Shown here one piece after another: positions 24,730 to 35,497 of a stretch of DNA of 64,000 nt. The DNA is taken from positions 312,251,664 through 312,315,663 of the forward strand of contig NC_081414.1 in the NCBI RefSeq assembly GCF_030272615.1, in the 5' to 3' direction. Position 1 is the stretch's first letter. Each line of letters opens with the position of its first letter. The stretch is from Cryptomeria japonica. Taxonomy: Eukaryota > Streptophyta > Pinopsida > Cupressales > Cupressaceae. Position numbers and translations under genes: made by a program. Below the pieces are notes generated by a model that was not told where the DNA came from, did not search any database, and saw only the letters and a list, made by a program, of their open reading frames with translations.

Positions 24730-25910
24730 ATGAAGCCTAATAGCTTGAGGAAGATCCAGGAGATTGAATCAATGGACTCCAGTTTGTAGAGACAATATAT
24801 TGTGACACTTGAAGGCCTAGATGCAACAAGGAAAGAAGCAAGTGATTTGAGAAGAAATTTGAGTGATGCTGAAAATTTTATTGATTGAAATATCAAGTGA
24901 ACACATCCAGAGAGAAGAGAAAGAAGGTAATGGACAAACTTAAGGAGAAATAAGAGCAATGTGTTGATAATCAAGACAAGACAGAAGAATGTCAAAAACT
25001 TGCTAGAGATAATGCAGACCCAAAGAATGAAATGCAATCCACTGTGATGAAGTTGATAAAGGAGATTGAAGATAGGAAGAAGAATGAAGAAAGTCTGACT
25101 CAGTCATTGAAGGATAGATTGATGAATGTTGCAGATTAAATCATGAGAATGATCTACTGAAGCTTGAGTTAATACATCCCCGGAATAATGAGCAAGAACT
25201 TGAAAGAAAGATCATAATTTTTAGAGATGACATTACTATTGCTAATGAGTACAAAGAAAATTTCAATGCTAGATCAGCTAAGCTGGATGAGATGCTAAAA
25301 AGTCTTGAAGAATAAAGGTGATATGGGATGAATTGAATTTGAGAAAGGAGAAAGCTCTAGATCTGGTCAAAGTAATCATTAGAAGAACAAGAGATCTCTG
25401 GTAAGACAACCTAATGCTTATAAATTCAATGGTAAATGTTTTGTTTGAAATAAATTTGATCACATGGAAAGTCAATGCAGAAATAGAGCTAATTAGAATG
25501 CTACATCATTCTCAGGTCAATGTTTCCATTGCAATAAATATGATCATAAGTCAGTTGAATGTAGAAGTATGGTAAATAGGAGGAATGTAAGATGCTATGC
25601 TTATGGAATATTTGGACATATTACTAACCAATGCAGATCAAAAGGAAAGCAAGGTAATTCCAGGTCTAATCAAAGAAACAACATTGTTTTCTATGCTTGC
25701 AACAAATCCAGTCATATTGCAAAATAATGTAGAAGCAAGAATGTGAGCAAGAATGCTATGGAAGACAAGAACAAAGAAAATGAAAATGGAAAAGCGAAGG
25801 TTGAAGAGATCAAAGAGTAGCACAAGAAGATGTGGGTTAAAAAGGAATATTCTAATGTAGTAGATGGGTCTGCACTTGATTCCGGTGTTGGATCTTCATC
25901 CAATAACTAA
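24730..25910 (+). pseudogene. Coiled-coil / CCHC-array Gag-like ORF of element C
   Basis: ATG at 24730 opens a decayed frame with stops and frame changes. The first part is K/E/L-rich and helical (a coiled coil, as in L). The last third (about 25430-25740) holds four zinc-knuckle-like motifs; CFHCNKYDHKSVEC is the best preserved, and others have lost a cysteine. Such knuckles bind the element's RNA in Gag proteins. No capsid-type (UBN2 or Retrotrans_gag) domain is recognised. The layout is that of the first ORF of L. Confidence 0.7.
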
Positions 25911-26328
25911 GACACTTGGCCTTAGGGGGAAGCTTTTCGTGTAGATCCTTTAAACCTCCTTTCTAAGATCTATAATTGGTTGCAGATGGTTATAGATGGT
26001 TGTGTAGATGATCCTAAGAGATATCCAGAAGAGTCAATGCTGATTTGATGCTCTGGTACAATGTTCATGAGTTTCAAGGCTTTTAGAAGGACTTTAGGGT
26101 TAACAATTTATTGCACCTTAAAGTTAGGTATTCAAAGGATAAAAAAGTATTTTAAATTCCATTTTTCACATTGCATGTGAAGAAAAAGAGAAGAAGAGTG
26201 GGGCGAAGAAGTTTGTGTAGCTGAAATAGAGCTTGTGTGGATTTGACGAAGATTTCTTGCATCCAATTGAAGTCAAAAAGGTATTTTTTGAAGTTCAAAG
26301 CTATTTGTTCATAACCTAGATTTCAATA

Positions 26329-29300
26329 ATGGCATCATCTAGTTCTGGTGTGGCAACTCCACTTGTTGTCAAGATAACTGATAGGGAAAGGCTAAAATTC
26401 AAGAAGCATCCATACAAATCAATGGAAGACGATCCAAATGGTGCATTCTCATGTATTTCGTATGACATATTGCATGTTGAAGACATTAGGGCATATATCC
26501 ACTATAATATTAAGGAGCTTGGAAATGCAAAAATGCTATCACTTTAAGCCAAACACATGATTTACGATATGGACAACCTTAAATCTGATTTCAAATCTTT
26601 GTAGGATAAGGGTTTCATTTAGTTCATGAACTTTCCAGTTTTCGATGAACTTGAATGGGTTAGGTATATTCTGAATAGAGTCCATGATGAGTTTATATGG
26701 CAAGACAAACCTTACAATATTGCCAAGAATGTTATCCAGATAGTAGCATGTTTGAATGCAACCGGTGAAGTCCCGTCTGAGAAATGTAAAGAACACAACT
26801 ATGACAAAGGTAACTAGTTCTCAGTATGATAGCATATCCATGAAAATAAGTGATATTATTGAGTATGATGTGAGATTTACATCTATGGTGACTGGCTATA
26901 AGATATATCAGTCTAGTAGTGCTAACTCAGTCTCCGGTACAACAATTTATGCAGCATATCAAATTTTGAAGGAGAGCAAGTTGTATGACTTGTGCACAAT
27001 ACTGCTAAGTGAATTGATGAGCAGCTTGAAGAAGATCAAGATAAGAAGCATGTTTTTAAGTTTGGCACTTTGATAGTCTATTTGGCCTTCTATTTCATGA
27101 ATGAGATCCCCGATATAGGAAAAATTCAATGGGCATATGATAAATTGGTGGCGGTGCAGATCAAGGAAGCCTTACAAGGATTAGGAGATGCTCAAGCACA
27201 AAAAACTATCCTATGGGGCTACTTCAAATTCTTCCAAGGCATGATGTAAAGTAGGGAAAGGATCCCAAAGGAGATTGTAGAGAAGTATGAGGACACCATA
27301 TGCTTCATGGTGGATATTGAATAATGCTTAATGGAAGTTGTTGAGCCTAGAACACTATGGATCATGCCCATGGGGTATGAAGTTGATGCTAATACTCTTG
27401 ACATGTATGCTCAACATATTTTGAGAAAGACGGTAGATGAGAAGGAAGAGAGATTTGGTACCTATAAGGAGAAAATTTTAAGCTTGCATTCTTAATTTAC
27501 TAAGCTCGATATGTAGAAGAGAGTAAAGAAAGAAGTAGAACAACTTGCTGAAGACATGGGAATAACAAAGGAAGTTATCCACAGGGCCAAAGAGCAGAAT
27601 ATCCTGAAAAGAGGAAGACACCCAGTTCAATCAAACAAGACTAAAACCAGTGACTCCTTCGAATCCAAGCTAAACCAAGTCAACACCTTCCTTTGTTGCT
27701 TAGAAGCATATCCCTCCATCTAAGCTTCAAACCAAATCATCCGGTGGAGTAGAGAAGAGGAAGAAAGGAAAGCCTAGGAGAGTCTATGTGGCAGCCATTA
27801 TTGAGGAAGAGATCGACTCTGATGAAGCAGTTAGGGAAGTGAAGAAGACTGCTACCTCTGCCAGGGTAGTCAAGAAGCCACTATCTGGTGAAGGTTAGCC
27901 AAGCAAAAAGCCTAAAGTTGCAACTGAATAATCTAGAAGACCCCAACCTAGCAAAAAGCCTAAGTCTAAGCTTGATGAAGCTCTGAAGTCTGGAAAGCTA
28001 GAAGGTAACTACACTATTGTGCCCCCCATTTCATTAAGTCAGATAATTGATGAAGTAGTGAAGGAAGGAAATTTGAAGAATATATCTGAATATTATGTGC
28101 ATTATGATGATAATGATCAAAGAGAAATAGAGGAATCTATTGTACAATATATGAATGTATATAGCAAAGCCCTAATAGAATTATCATCTATGATTCAGAA
28201 GGGTTTATATGAAATTTTGGATGTTAGAAGACATATGGCTAGTTTAGAAGATGGGAGAATAAAAGAGTATGTATTAGTTAATTTGTGCTCTGTAATTTCT
28301 AAGAGTGAAGTTGAAAGATTCCTTAAGATTACGAAGAGAAAATTTAGAAGAAAACTAGGGTTAACAAGATCATGCTCAAAAAAGTTGATGAAGTGGCTAA
28401 GGAGATAGAAACAATTTTGAAACAAGTTTTTGAAGAGAACAAGTATTCAGTAAATATGGAAAAAGATGACACCCCTCTAGAAGTGCATTTATAGGATGAT
28501 ACCTTTGTTCTGGATGTGCAAAAAAATATTCAATATGTAGTTGGAGATGATATTGTTGATAATTAGAACGTTACTGACTTTGGTGAAGCTGATCAGAATC
28601 CTCCAGTGATAAATGTTGAATTTGAGAAGGCAACTGAGGATGTTGGAGATGAAAAGGGAGAAGATGCAGAGAAGGCAAGGAAGGAGAAGGATGTAGATAA
28701 GATTGAACAGGTTCCAATGGCAAAAGACACTGTGGACAAAAGGAAAAAAGTTATTAGTGACACGGATCTCACCAAAGGGCCTATAGATCTTAATTCTCTA
28801 TCTCTCGTCCAAGCACTTAAGCTTTTAACACTTGCACAGGCCAAGGTGAGTGAAGACTTATTGAAGTATCACTCTAAAGAAAAAGAGCTGATATCCATGG
28901 CTATGAGTGTGTTGGAGAAAAAATTGCCATATTTTAAGCAAGATTCAGTAGACTCACCCTCTAATAAGATGAGGAGCATGCTAAATGTAGTTGATTCTCA
29001 TTTTGTGTCTTTAGAGAAAGTAGTAGAAGGAAAGGTCCTTAGACAATTCAAGGCCATGTGGTTAAGGACAATTTTGAAAATGGTTGAAGGTGATAGGGTT
29101 AGTTTGATTTCTAGTTTGAAGACTATTTGGGAGGCACTAGATGAAGGTGGTAAGATATACAAGTCATGTCTCCTTTTTCTAGGGTTTACAATTGAGATAG
29201 ATAAGAAGATTAAGGAATGTGAAGGGTGGTTAGCCGATATTTCTCAATCTTATGCTCCTCAATCAGTTTTTGCTAGTAACTATGAAGCTCATTTGATGGA

Positions 29301-29540
29301 TCTACTTGACAAAATCAAGAGCCTTAATCAAGAAAAAGGTAGAGTAGTTGGGAGAGTGGGAGAACTCATGAATCTTACAACTCCCCACTTGGACACCTTG
29401 TGAGTAGTCAACAAGATGCTATGAATGATCTCAATAAGAGTGTTCTGATAGATCTTAAGGAGCATGCATGCTTATCTATTTAGTGCTTTGATCAACATTT
29501 TGAAGAATTTGAAGAAAGGTTGGGATGATACCTGTAGTCC
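26329..29540 (+). pseudogene. Second ORF of element C (unknown retroelement protein)
   Basis: It begins with ATG (MASSSSGVATPLVVKI) at 26329 and runs, with stops and frame changes, to about 29540. Two segments are long and open (28019-28408 and 28606-29403). Blocks shared with L are: FPVFDELEWVRYILNRVHDEF (26620-26700) with CVFKPQWVKFVLRKVHNDF; FGTLIVY.AFYF (about 27058-27095) with FGSLLVC.FYF; a basic linker (27740-27990); then DQREIEESIV...RIKEYVLVNL (28110-28290) with EKRQIEEVVI...QIRERSLVHL. The C-terminal third is helical. The function is unrecognised. It carries no polymerase, integrase or protease motif. Confidence 0.7.
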
Positions 29541-29727
29541 CTGAAGACCATTGTTGTGGACATCTTTAAATTTTTGTAAGTTATTGAGCATACCCTATCT
29601 TTGGCATTGCTATCAAAGGGGGAGAGAGAGGAATGAAAAATGATGTATATTCTCAGGGGGAGCTTATTGAGTTGTTGTATTTTTGTAGTTACAGTGTCAT
29701 TTTTCATCAAGTGTTGCCATCAATGTC

Positions 29728-29739
29728 AAAGGGGGAGAT
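29728..29739 (+). other. Polypurine tract of element C
   Basis: AAAGGGGGAGAT ends at the 3' LTR start. Two further purine tracts lie upstream, at about 29617-29628 and 29654-29662. Confidence 0.8.
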
Positions 29740-29987
29740 TGTTCACAAGAAACTATATCGGTAGAGATTTGTGCTTGAAGGTTGTTCTAAGGTTGTCATT
29801 GATGGCAACTCAGATGAGAGATTACATCCGGTATATGAAAATTTGTTCTATTGAAAGTTTGATATTCATTTATGCTTAAGTTTAGAAGGTGGAATACAAA
29901 GTATGGGTACATCATGCAAATCTCCATTTTGGTTGCTTAGTTTTGGTTGTGGTGAAAGAGTTAGCTGATTAGATTATTTGAGATAGT

Positions 29988-30797
29988 TGTAGACACCTAA
30001 AATTGTCTTGTCTAATTAAATAATTATTTTTATTTATTTAATTATTTAAGCCCAATTCTTCTATTAATCAAATAAATCTTTATTTATTTAATTAATTCAT
30101 TTATCCTTTTCTAGCCTTATTTCTCATTTAAATAAATACTTTTATTTATCTAAATTATCCTTTTTCCTAAATTAAATAAATACTTCTATTTATTTAATTG
30201 ATCCCACTTCCTCTATTAATTAGACAAATCTTTATTTATTTAATTTATTCATTAGCCTTTTCTACCCACGACACATGTCATTCATCTCTTAATTCCTACA
30301 CTACCTACCCCCTTTATTATTTTCTTATTTCTTCTACCTACCCTCTAACCCTAGCTGACCATCTATCTTTTACACCTCTTAATCTTATCCCTTCATTTAT
30401 TACAGTGTATTCTATATAAGAGGATGCTTCCTTCATTATCAACCCTAAGCATCCTAATCTCCTAAGCATGCAACAACACATTCTAATCAATCTTATGCAA
30501 TCAAGCCTTTCGCGATCATGCTATCAACCACATTTTTGTTCTTTGTTGAGCTCTTGTGCACACATAAAATCTGAGAGCAAATATATCAAGAAAGATCAAT
30601 GGAGATAGGAAGAATGGAGATTAAAACCCTAGTGGACATGTGATGGTATAATCTTTGTGATTTTGTTGATTTGCATTGTCTTAGGTAATCTTCATATGTT
30701 ATGGTGGATCTTTTTGTTGTTAGGCTAGGATTTTGTGGTTGAATTCATTTAGTCTTTCAATATTGTTGTTTTCATTATTCACTTTTCACCATACACA
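29988..30797 (+). repeat. Solo LTR of a Ty3-like (F family) element inside the 3' LTR of C
   Basis: About 810 bases interrupt the 3' LTR relative to the uninterrupted 5' LTR. The insert starts TGTAGACACCTAAAATTG, like the LTR of F at 3443, and ends CATACACA. The expected target copy is degenerate: ATAGT on the left, TTATC on the right, ATAGC in the empty site. This is the youngest resolvable insertion in the central nest. Confidence 0.75.
30412..30420 (+). promoter_or_regulatory. TATA box of the solo LTR
   Basis: CTATATAAG lies in the middle of the 810-base solo LTR, a typical position for the LTR core promoter. Activity is not shown. Confidence 0.5.
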
Positions 30798-31707
30798 TTA
30801 TCTTATTTCACAATCATGTCTTTCAGTATTGATTCTTGTGCAAGATTGAAGATTCAATATACAGTAATTCAAGAAGAACAAAGTTATTTTGGTGTAACGT
30901 GTTGTGTGGAATATTTGGGATGATTTTGGTGATTGGTTTTGAGTTAGAGGTGGTCAAGCCAACAAGTGGGGAGATTATTATCAATTTGTTTAGGTCTGCA
31001 AATGGATTGGTAATCAGATTGAGCTGACCTATGGTTACATGTTTCATGTTGCGTGTTATGCGGTTTTTGGAGCTGACATGGAAATTGATTTAATTTGTTG
31101 ATGTAGATATATAAGATCGATTCATTTAAACATTTTGGTGTGTGTTGGGATGAGATGTGAGTCTCTGAATATTTTATGAGTGATTGTGCAAATTTTTGTG
31201 TGTGTGATTGAAGGTTTTTGTGCTCTAGTACCTGACAGAGCAATAGAATGGAGCAAAGAGACAGATCAATGGAAGAAGACCTTTTGTGCTTAACCAGAAC
31301 TATAATTTGGCATGTGTAGATTCTATTCTCAGTTCAGTCATTCTTGTTATCATTTGTAATAAATTGTAAGCCAATGAGCCTTCCTCCAGGTTCTATCCCT
31401 CTTTTGTAATTGAGCAATGAGCTCTAGGTAGTGTGCCTAAATGCATGTGCATTCCTCTCTTGTAATATTATCATACTCCTGATCACAATATTATAATATT
31501 GTGGGTCTCAATCCCACCGTGGTTTTTCTCTTTTCGGCTTTCCGTGTAAAATTTTTGGTGTTATGGTTTTATGCTTGTTTGCATTTTGTTTCTGCACTTT
31601 TATTTTATTTATTTGTATTCGGTGGCTAAAGAATCAATTTAATAAAGTTGTTAATTGCAGAACACTGATTAACCCCCCTCTCAGTGTTTATTTATTCCAA
31701 TAGAATG

Positions 31708-32634
31708 AACACTTTAACAATCTTCATCTTTCACCAATTGAATTATTTTATCACCACCACTTGAAGTAGAATCTTGTTTATTTGGACACTTACATGCTTG
31801 ATGGCCAAACTAATTGCAATGATAATGTCTCTTTGAAAATGAGCTTGAACCTCTACCTTGTCCACCAAATCTTCCTCTCAAGCCTCTAAATCCACCTCTT
31901 TGGTTAAAAACTTGGTCTTTTCCTTTACTTGCATCTTATTGTCCTTCATATGACTACCTTGAACCTCTTTCTCTATTAGTGTTGCCTCTGCCCCTATTTT
32001 GTTTATCTTGCTTCCTCCTTATCTTGTCCTCAACTTTGATTGCTATTTTATAGCACTCCTCCACCATCCTTGGTTTGGTGAGACTCAATTCATGTTAGAT
32101 GTTGTACCTCAGGACATTGAGATACATTGCCACCATTTCTTTTTCATCCTCTTCATGTCTTATCCTTATATTTAATTTGTATAATTCCTCCGTGTAAGCC
32201 TGCACATCTAACTCTTTTTGCTTGAGATTTTGTAGTCTCTTGAACATTTAAATGTTATAATCACTTGGTAGGAACTTCCCTTTTAGTTTTCCCCCCATCC
32301 TATCCCATGAGGTTATCTTAGAATTCCCTCACTTTCTTCTTTCAGTCTGCACAAAGTCCCACCACAACAAAGCATGTCCTTTCAACTTTGATTTAGCCAC
32401 CTTCACCTTTTGGTCCTCTTCTACATCTTCACATTCAAAATGGTTGTCCAAGACCCCTATCCAAGCTAGGATCTCTTCTCCATCAAAATTCCCTCCATAC
32501 ATGGGTAATTCCACTTTGGTCTTATGACCATCTCCCTTGACTACTTTTAAAATCCTAGCCATCCTTAGTTCTTCAGGATCCATTTGCCTCGGACCCTTCT
32601 TGGGACTCTTCATCTTCCCCTTGATCACATACAT
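31708..32634 (-). pseudogene. Gag of Ty3-type element E
   Basis: The minus-strand frame starts at about 32634. It shows a Retrotrans_gag-type capsid segment (PMYGGNFDGEEILAWI, then KLKGHALLWWDF at about 32340-32380, then MFKRLQNLKQ and AYTEELYKLNIR), followed by an arginine/glycine-rich stretch (about 31860-31990). A zinc knuckle lies at about 31780-31830 and is partly degenerate (HCN.FGHQACKCP). Stops and at least one frame change break it. Gag forms the virus-like particle that packages element RNA. The protease that would follow lies on the other side of insertion C, at 23.1-23.6 kb. Confidence 0.8.
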
Positions 32635-32829
32635 CTCTTGTCACCTCATCTCTTCTTTGATTGGCTTCCAGGGCTTCAATTCTTGCAGCCATATTCTCTT
32701 CTAATTCTTTTATCTCCCTAGCATGTTTCTACATCAATCACTGACTTCTCTTGCAATTGCATTTCCCTTTGGAGGCATCTTGCTCTTATCATCAGCACAA
32801 CAACTAGACTTTCTTTCCATAGATCAGAA

Positions 32830-32845
32830 CTATGATCTGATACCA
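32830..32845 (-). other. Primer binding site of element E
   Basis: On the minus strand TGGTATCAGATCATAG lies 5 bases after the 5' LTR, complementary to initiator tRNA-Met. Confidence 0.8.
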
Positions 32846-32850
32846 CCTAA

Positions 32851-34381
32851 TGTAGATTAGGGGTAGGTTTCCTTTAAAAATATCACAACCTAATCAATTT
32901 TCACAATTATGGGGTTTGGTTTGATGGTTTATCATAAATTCTTCAAAACTCCCTTTGGGTATACTAGACCAAGCCTTTCTTCCCATATCTTTTAGAAAAT
33001 GATTCAACCCAATCCTAAAAAAAAATGAAAACCTCTCGAGTGACTTAGAAAAACAAGGTGGAATCAATCATTTACTGGTTCAAAACCTTGGGCATGACTC
33101 AATGATGAACACTCTTCACTAGGTCTCAATCCTTGTAGCCCTCCCAAACGAGTTTTTTGGGCATATTTTTCTGTACGAACAACTTCAGATAGAAATGCAA
33201 AAAAATTTGAGTATTCATTTAGCCATTTTCCAATATAACCAATTTTTGGCTAGGGTTACTTTCGAACACAAGGCTCAATAATTGACTGGTAATTCTGTCC
33301 TAAGGCCTAATTAGAGAAGCAATGTGCGTATTTTGGCCATAACTTTCAAATCAGAATCATTCTCCCAGAAAGGAAATGTGATTCAAGTACCCATTTAGGA
33401 TTTATACAGCATACATCAAAATGGGATAGGGTTTCTTTGGAAAGTATACCTCAAAAATGGATTGTCCCAATTTCAAATAGGCCTAATTAGGTCACTTTTA
33501 CAAAGCAAGTGGCAAGATTCTTAATTCCAACTGTCAATCATTCACTCCTGGGAACTAATAAAGTTAAAAAGGTATGAACCAACAAGTTTGAACCCCTGAA
33601 ACAATCCACAATTCACCATTCAACCAAACCCTTCTTCTACTAATGTAAAACAAGCCTAATACATAGGGTTATTAGGCTAGGGCATCACCAAAATTGCCCC
33701 CAATGCCTTCCCCTACCCTTGCAACCTTATAGAACTCAAAATACATGCACAATGCTTCCATTTCACTGATTTGTAGAATTTTCCATCAGTGTAATGGTCC
33801 TATTTCATGATTTTTCCTCTCCAAACCCTTAAAACTAGGGTTTTTGGACTAGTTAAAAAAAAAAGATTGTAGAATGCAAAATACCCAATGCAAATTGATA
33901 AGACTTGGAATAAATGAAATTATATTCAACCCTCTTTCAGACTCACCTAGTTTCAAAGGATAATCCTTTTTGTACAAGAATGCACAAACTACTGCAACGA
34001 AGACCAAACTGTTAAAATGCAGGAAACAAGGTAAAATTTATTGCTTATCACTTCAAAATGACACCAACCAACCTTTGGTTGTTGAATAAAAGGTATTTAT
34101 ATATTTTTACATCATTTCTAATGGTTACAAACCAAGTTTTAAATTGTAACCAACTAAAACATGATTATGTTCATAATGACAACATTTACAACATAAAGTT
34201 GCATGACAAGTTTTCACTTTTTGAGCAAATTTTTCCAAATGACTCCCTAAGACTCCTAATTGACACAAATCAATTAAAAAAGGCCTAAAAAGGATTATTA
34301 CATGATCAAAATAGGAACACAAAGTATTTATCACAAAATGGCCTCCTTGAGGTATGAATTTCACTAGGTGCTCCTACACCA
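32851..34381 (-). repeat. 5' LTR of element E
   Basis: This is the right copy of the 1.53-kb repeat paired with 20819-22347. The minus-strand start is TGGTGTAGGAGCACC. The primer site next to its inner end fixes the orientation. Confidence 0.85.
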
Positions 34382-34822
34382 AAATATTAATCAACTCACT
34401 ATGTCCATAATAAACATCGATGCAATGAAATGGTAGATATAACCATCATCACCACTCATGATATTAATCAATGTCAAATTACCTTGGTATATGTCATGAC
34501 CTAGGCATATGCAAGGCCATGAACTCAATAGAATTGATCGAACCTCCAATGAAATGATATCACTATTCTCTTCGAACTCAATCACTTTAAGCCCTCAAAT
34601 AAATAATCTTAATGTGAGAGCAGTTCACTACTGATTTCATAGTGGTAATGAGAAAATAGGCAACCAAATCCCATCATATAAAATATCCATTTATTTAAGA
34701 TGGGATAAATTCATCATCGAATAATATCAATCCTCAATATTTGCATATATCTTAGCTAAATAAATTGATCTGCAAATTTGTCTCATCTATTACTCATGAA
34801 ACTTCATAGGCTGTTAGGAAAA
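34382..34822 (-). other. Leader of element D
   Basis: This is D sequence between its primer site and insertion E. A short frame (34391-34585, minus) is unrecognised. D sequence continues at 20712-20818, between E and B. Confidence 0.5.
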
Positions 34823-34837
34823 CCAACTCTGATACCA
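34823..34837 (-). other. Primer binding site of element D
   Basis: The minus-strand TGGTATCAGAGTTGG begins one base after the 5' LTR and matches the 3' end of initiator tRNA-Met. Confidence 0.85.
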
Positions 34838-34838
34838 C

Positions 34839-35497
34839 TGAAATATCCCCTATGGATATTTGCTCTAGTTTTTACCAAATGCTCCACGGTAATTTAGACA
34901 AATAGTTAATGTGAATTGATTTCTATTTATCCAATATCTTTGCAAAAAAAAACATAATGTAAAATCATACAATCACTGGCTAGAATAGGGATTAGAAATA
35001 AAATATATTATCATCAAAATATATAAATATTTACAATCTTCAGAAGAAAACTTCCAAATCACATATACAAGATGTATAGAAGGATTTGAAATCCACATAC
35101 CAACAACATATATATATGATATCTTTAGAAAACACTACCTAGAGTAGATCTTTCACCACCGTAGATAGTCTTCTTCAAGAGGGATTTCGTCCCTAGGATG
35201 GTTGATATGGACCAAGTCCAAATATACAAAACCTCACAAGGTTACAACCAAGAAATGAATAAACCCAACCTTACTTCAAATGTACTCTCTCAGTTTTTTT
35301 ATAACTTTTTGAATGTCCCTTGGCCTTCCATTTCCTTTTTTCTTTTCATTTTCTTTTCTATTCTCACTTTATAATATTATCCTTATGATGCACTTTTAAA
35401 CAAGAATACTATTAAATAATTACACTAGTGACTTTTTAAATAATTAGATATACTTTTAATTATTTAACTATATCTTAATCCAAAAGGGGATATTACA
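34839..35497 (-). repeat. 5' LTR of element D
   Basis: This is the right copy of the D repeat, with termini as in the left copy. A TATA-like TTATAAAAA (minus strand, 35297-35304) would be the core promoter driving leftward transcription of D. Confidence 0.9.

Larger units (their letters stand above)
23565..31702 (+). mobile_element. Non-autonomous LTR retrotransposon C, complete
   Basis: The 5' LTR (23565-24703) and 3' LTR (29740-31702, enlarged by a solo LTR) are flanked by the perfect target duplication GAATG (23560-23564 and 31703-31707). The internal region has a tRNA-Met-type primer site, a coiled-coil/CCHC ORF, a long second ORF and three purine tracts before the 3' LTR. No protease, integrase or RT is seen. 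Its layout is the same as that of L, and its second ORF is homologous to those of A and L. It inserted into E between the gag knuckle and the protease. Confidence 0.9.
29740..31702 (+). repeat. 3' LTR of element C, with inserted solo LTR
   Basis: It starts TGTTCACAAGAAAC and ends TTATTCCAATA. Removing 29988-30797 leaves about 1150 bases that align with the 5' LTR (1139 bases). The terminal CA has become TA. The U5 motifs are kept. Confidence 0.9.
20819..34381 (-). mobile_element. Ty3/gypsy-type element E (gag and protease only), interrupted by C
   Basis: Direct repeats at 20819-22347 and 32851-34381 (about 1.53 kb each) bound it. The minus-strand order is 5' LTR (right), primer site, gag with zinc knuckle, [insertion C], protease, about 0.7 kb of spacer, then 3' LTR (left). 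Reverse transcriptase, RNase H and integrase are absent, and the space between protease and 3' LTR is too short for them, so E is an internally deleted or TR-GAG-like non-autonomous element. No matching target duplication was found at its ends (CATGA left, AAATA right), unlike the other nested elements. The outer boundaries may be off by about 3 bases. Confidence 0.85.
13901..35497 (-). mobile_element. LTR retrotransposon D, carrying a PDS5 fragment and nested insertions
   Basis: Two direct repeats (13901-14616 and 34839-35497) bound the element and are flanked by a perfect 5-base target duplication, CCTCA (13896-13900 and 35498-35502). The primer site lies inside the right LTR and the purine-rich tract inside the left one, so transcription runs leftward. 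Without the nested B and E, D is about 6.6 kb. Its interior holds a PDS5-derived segment, an adjoining acidic/coiled-coil ORF block and about 2 kb of unassigned 5' sequence. No gag, RT or integrase is visible, so it is non-autonomous. It sits in the coding region of a hAT transposase. The TGTAATRTCCCC...ATATTTCA termini (minus strand) fit Ty3-type conifer LTRs from memory. Confidence 0.9.

Noticed and set aside
24711-25037. 108-codon minus-strand ORF
   Set aside because: Antisense to the coiled-coil ORF of C.
20814-34386. A target duplication for element E
   Set aside because: CATGA and AAATA do not match, and shifting the boundary by 3 bases (AATCA) does not give a match adjacent to the other LTR.
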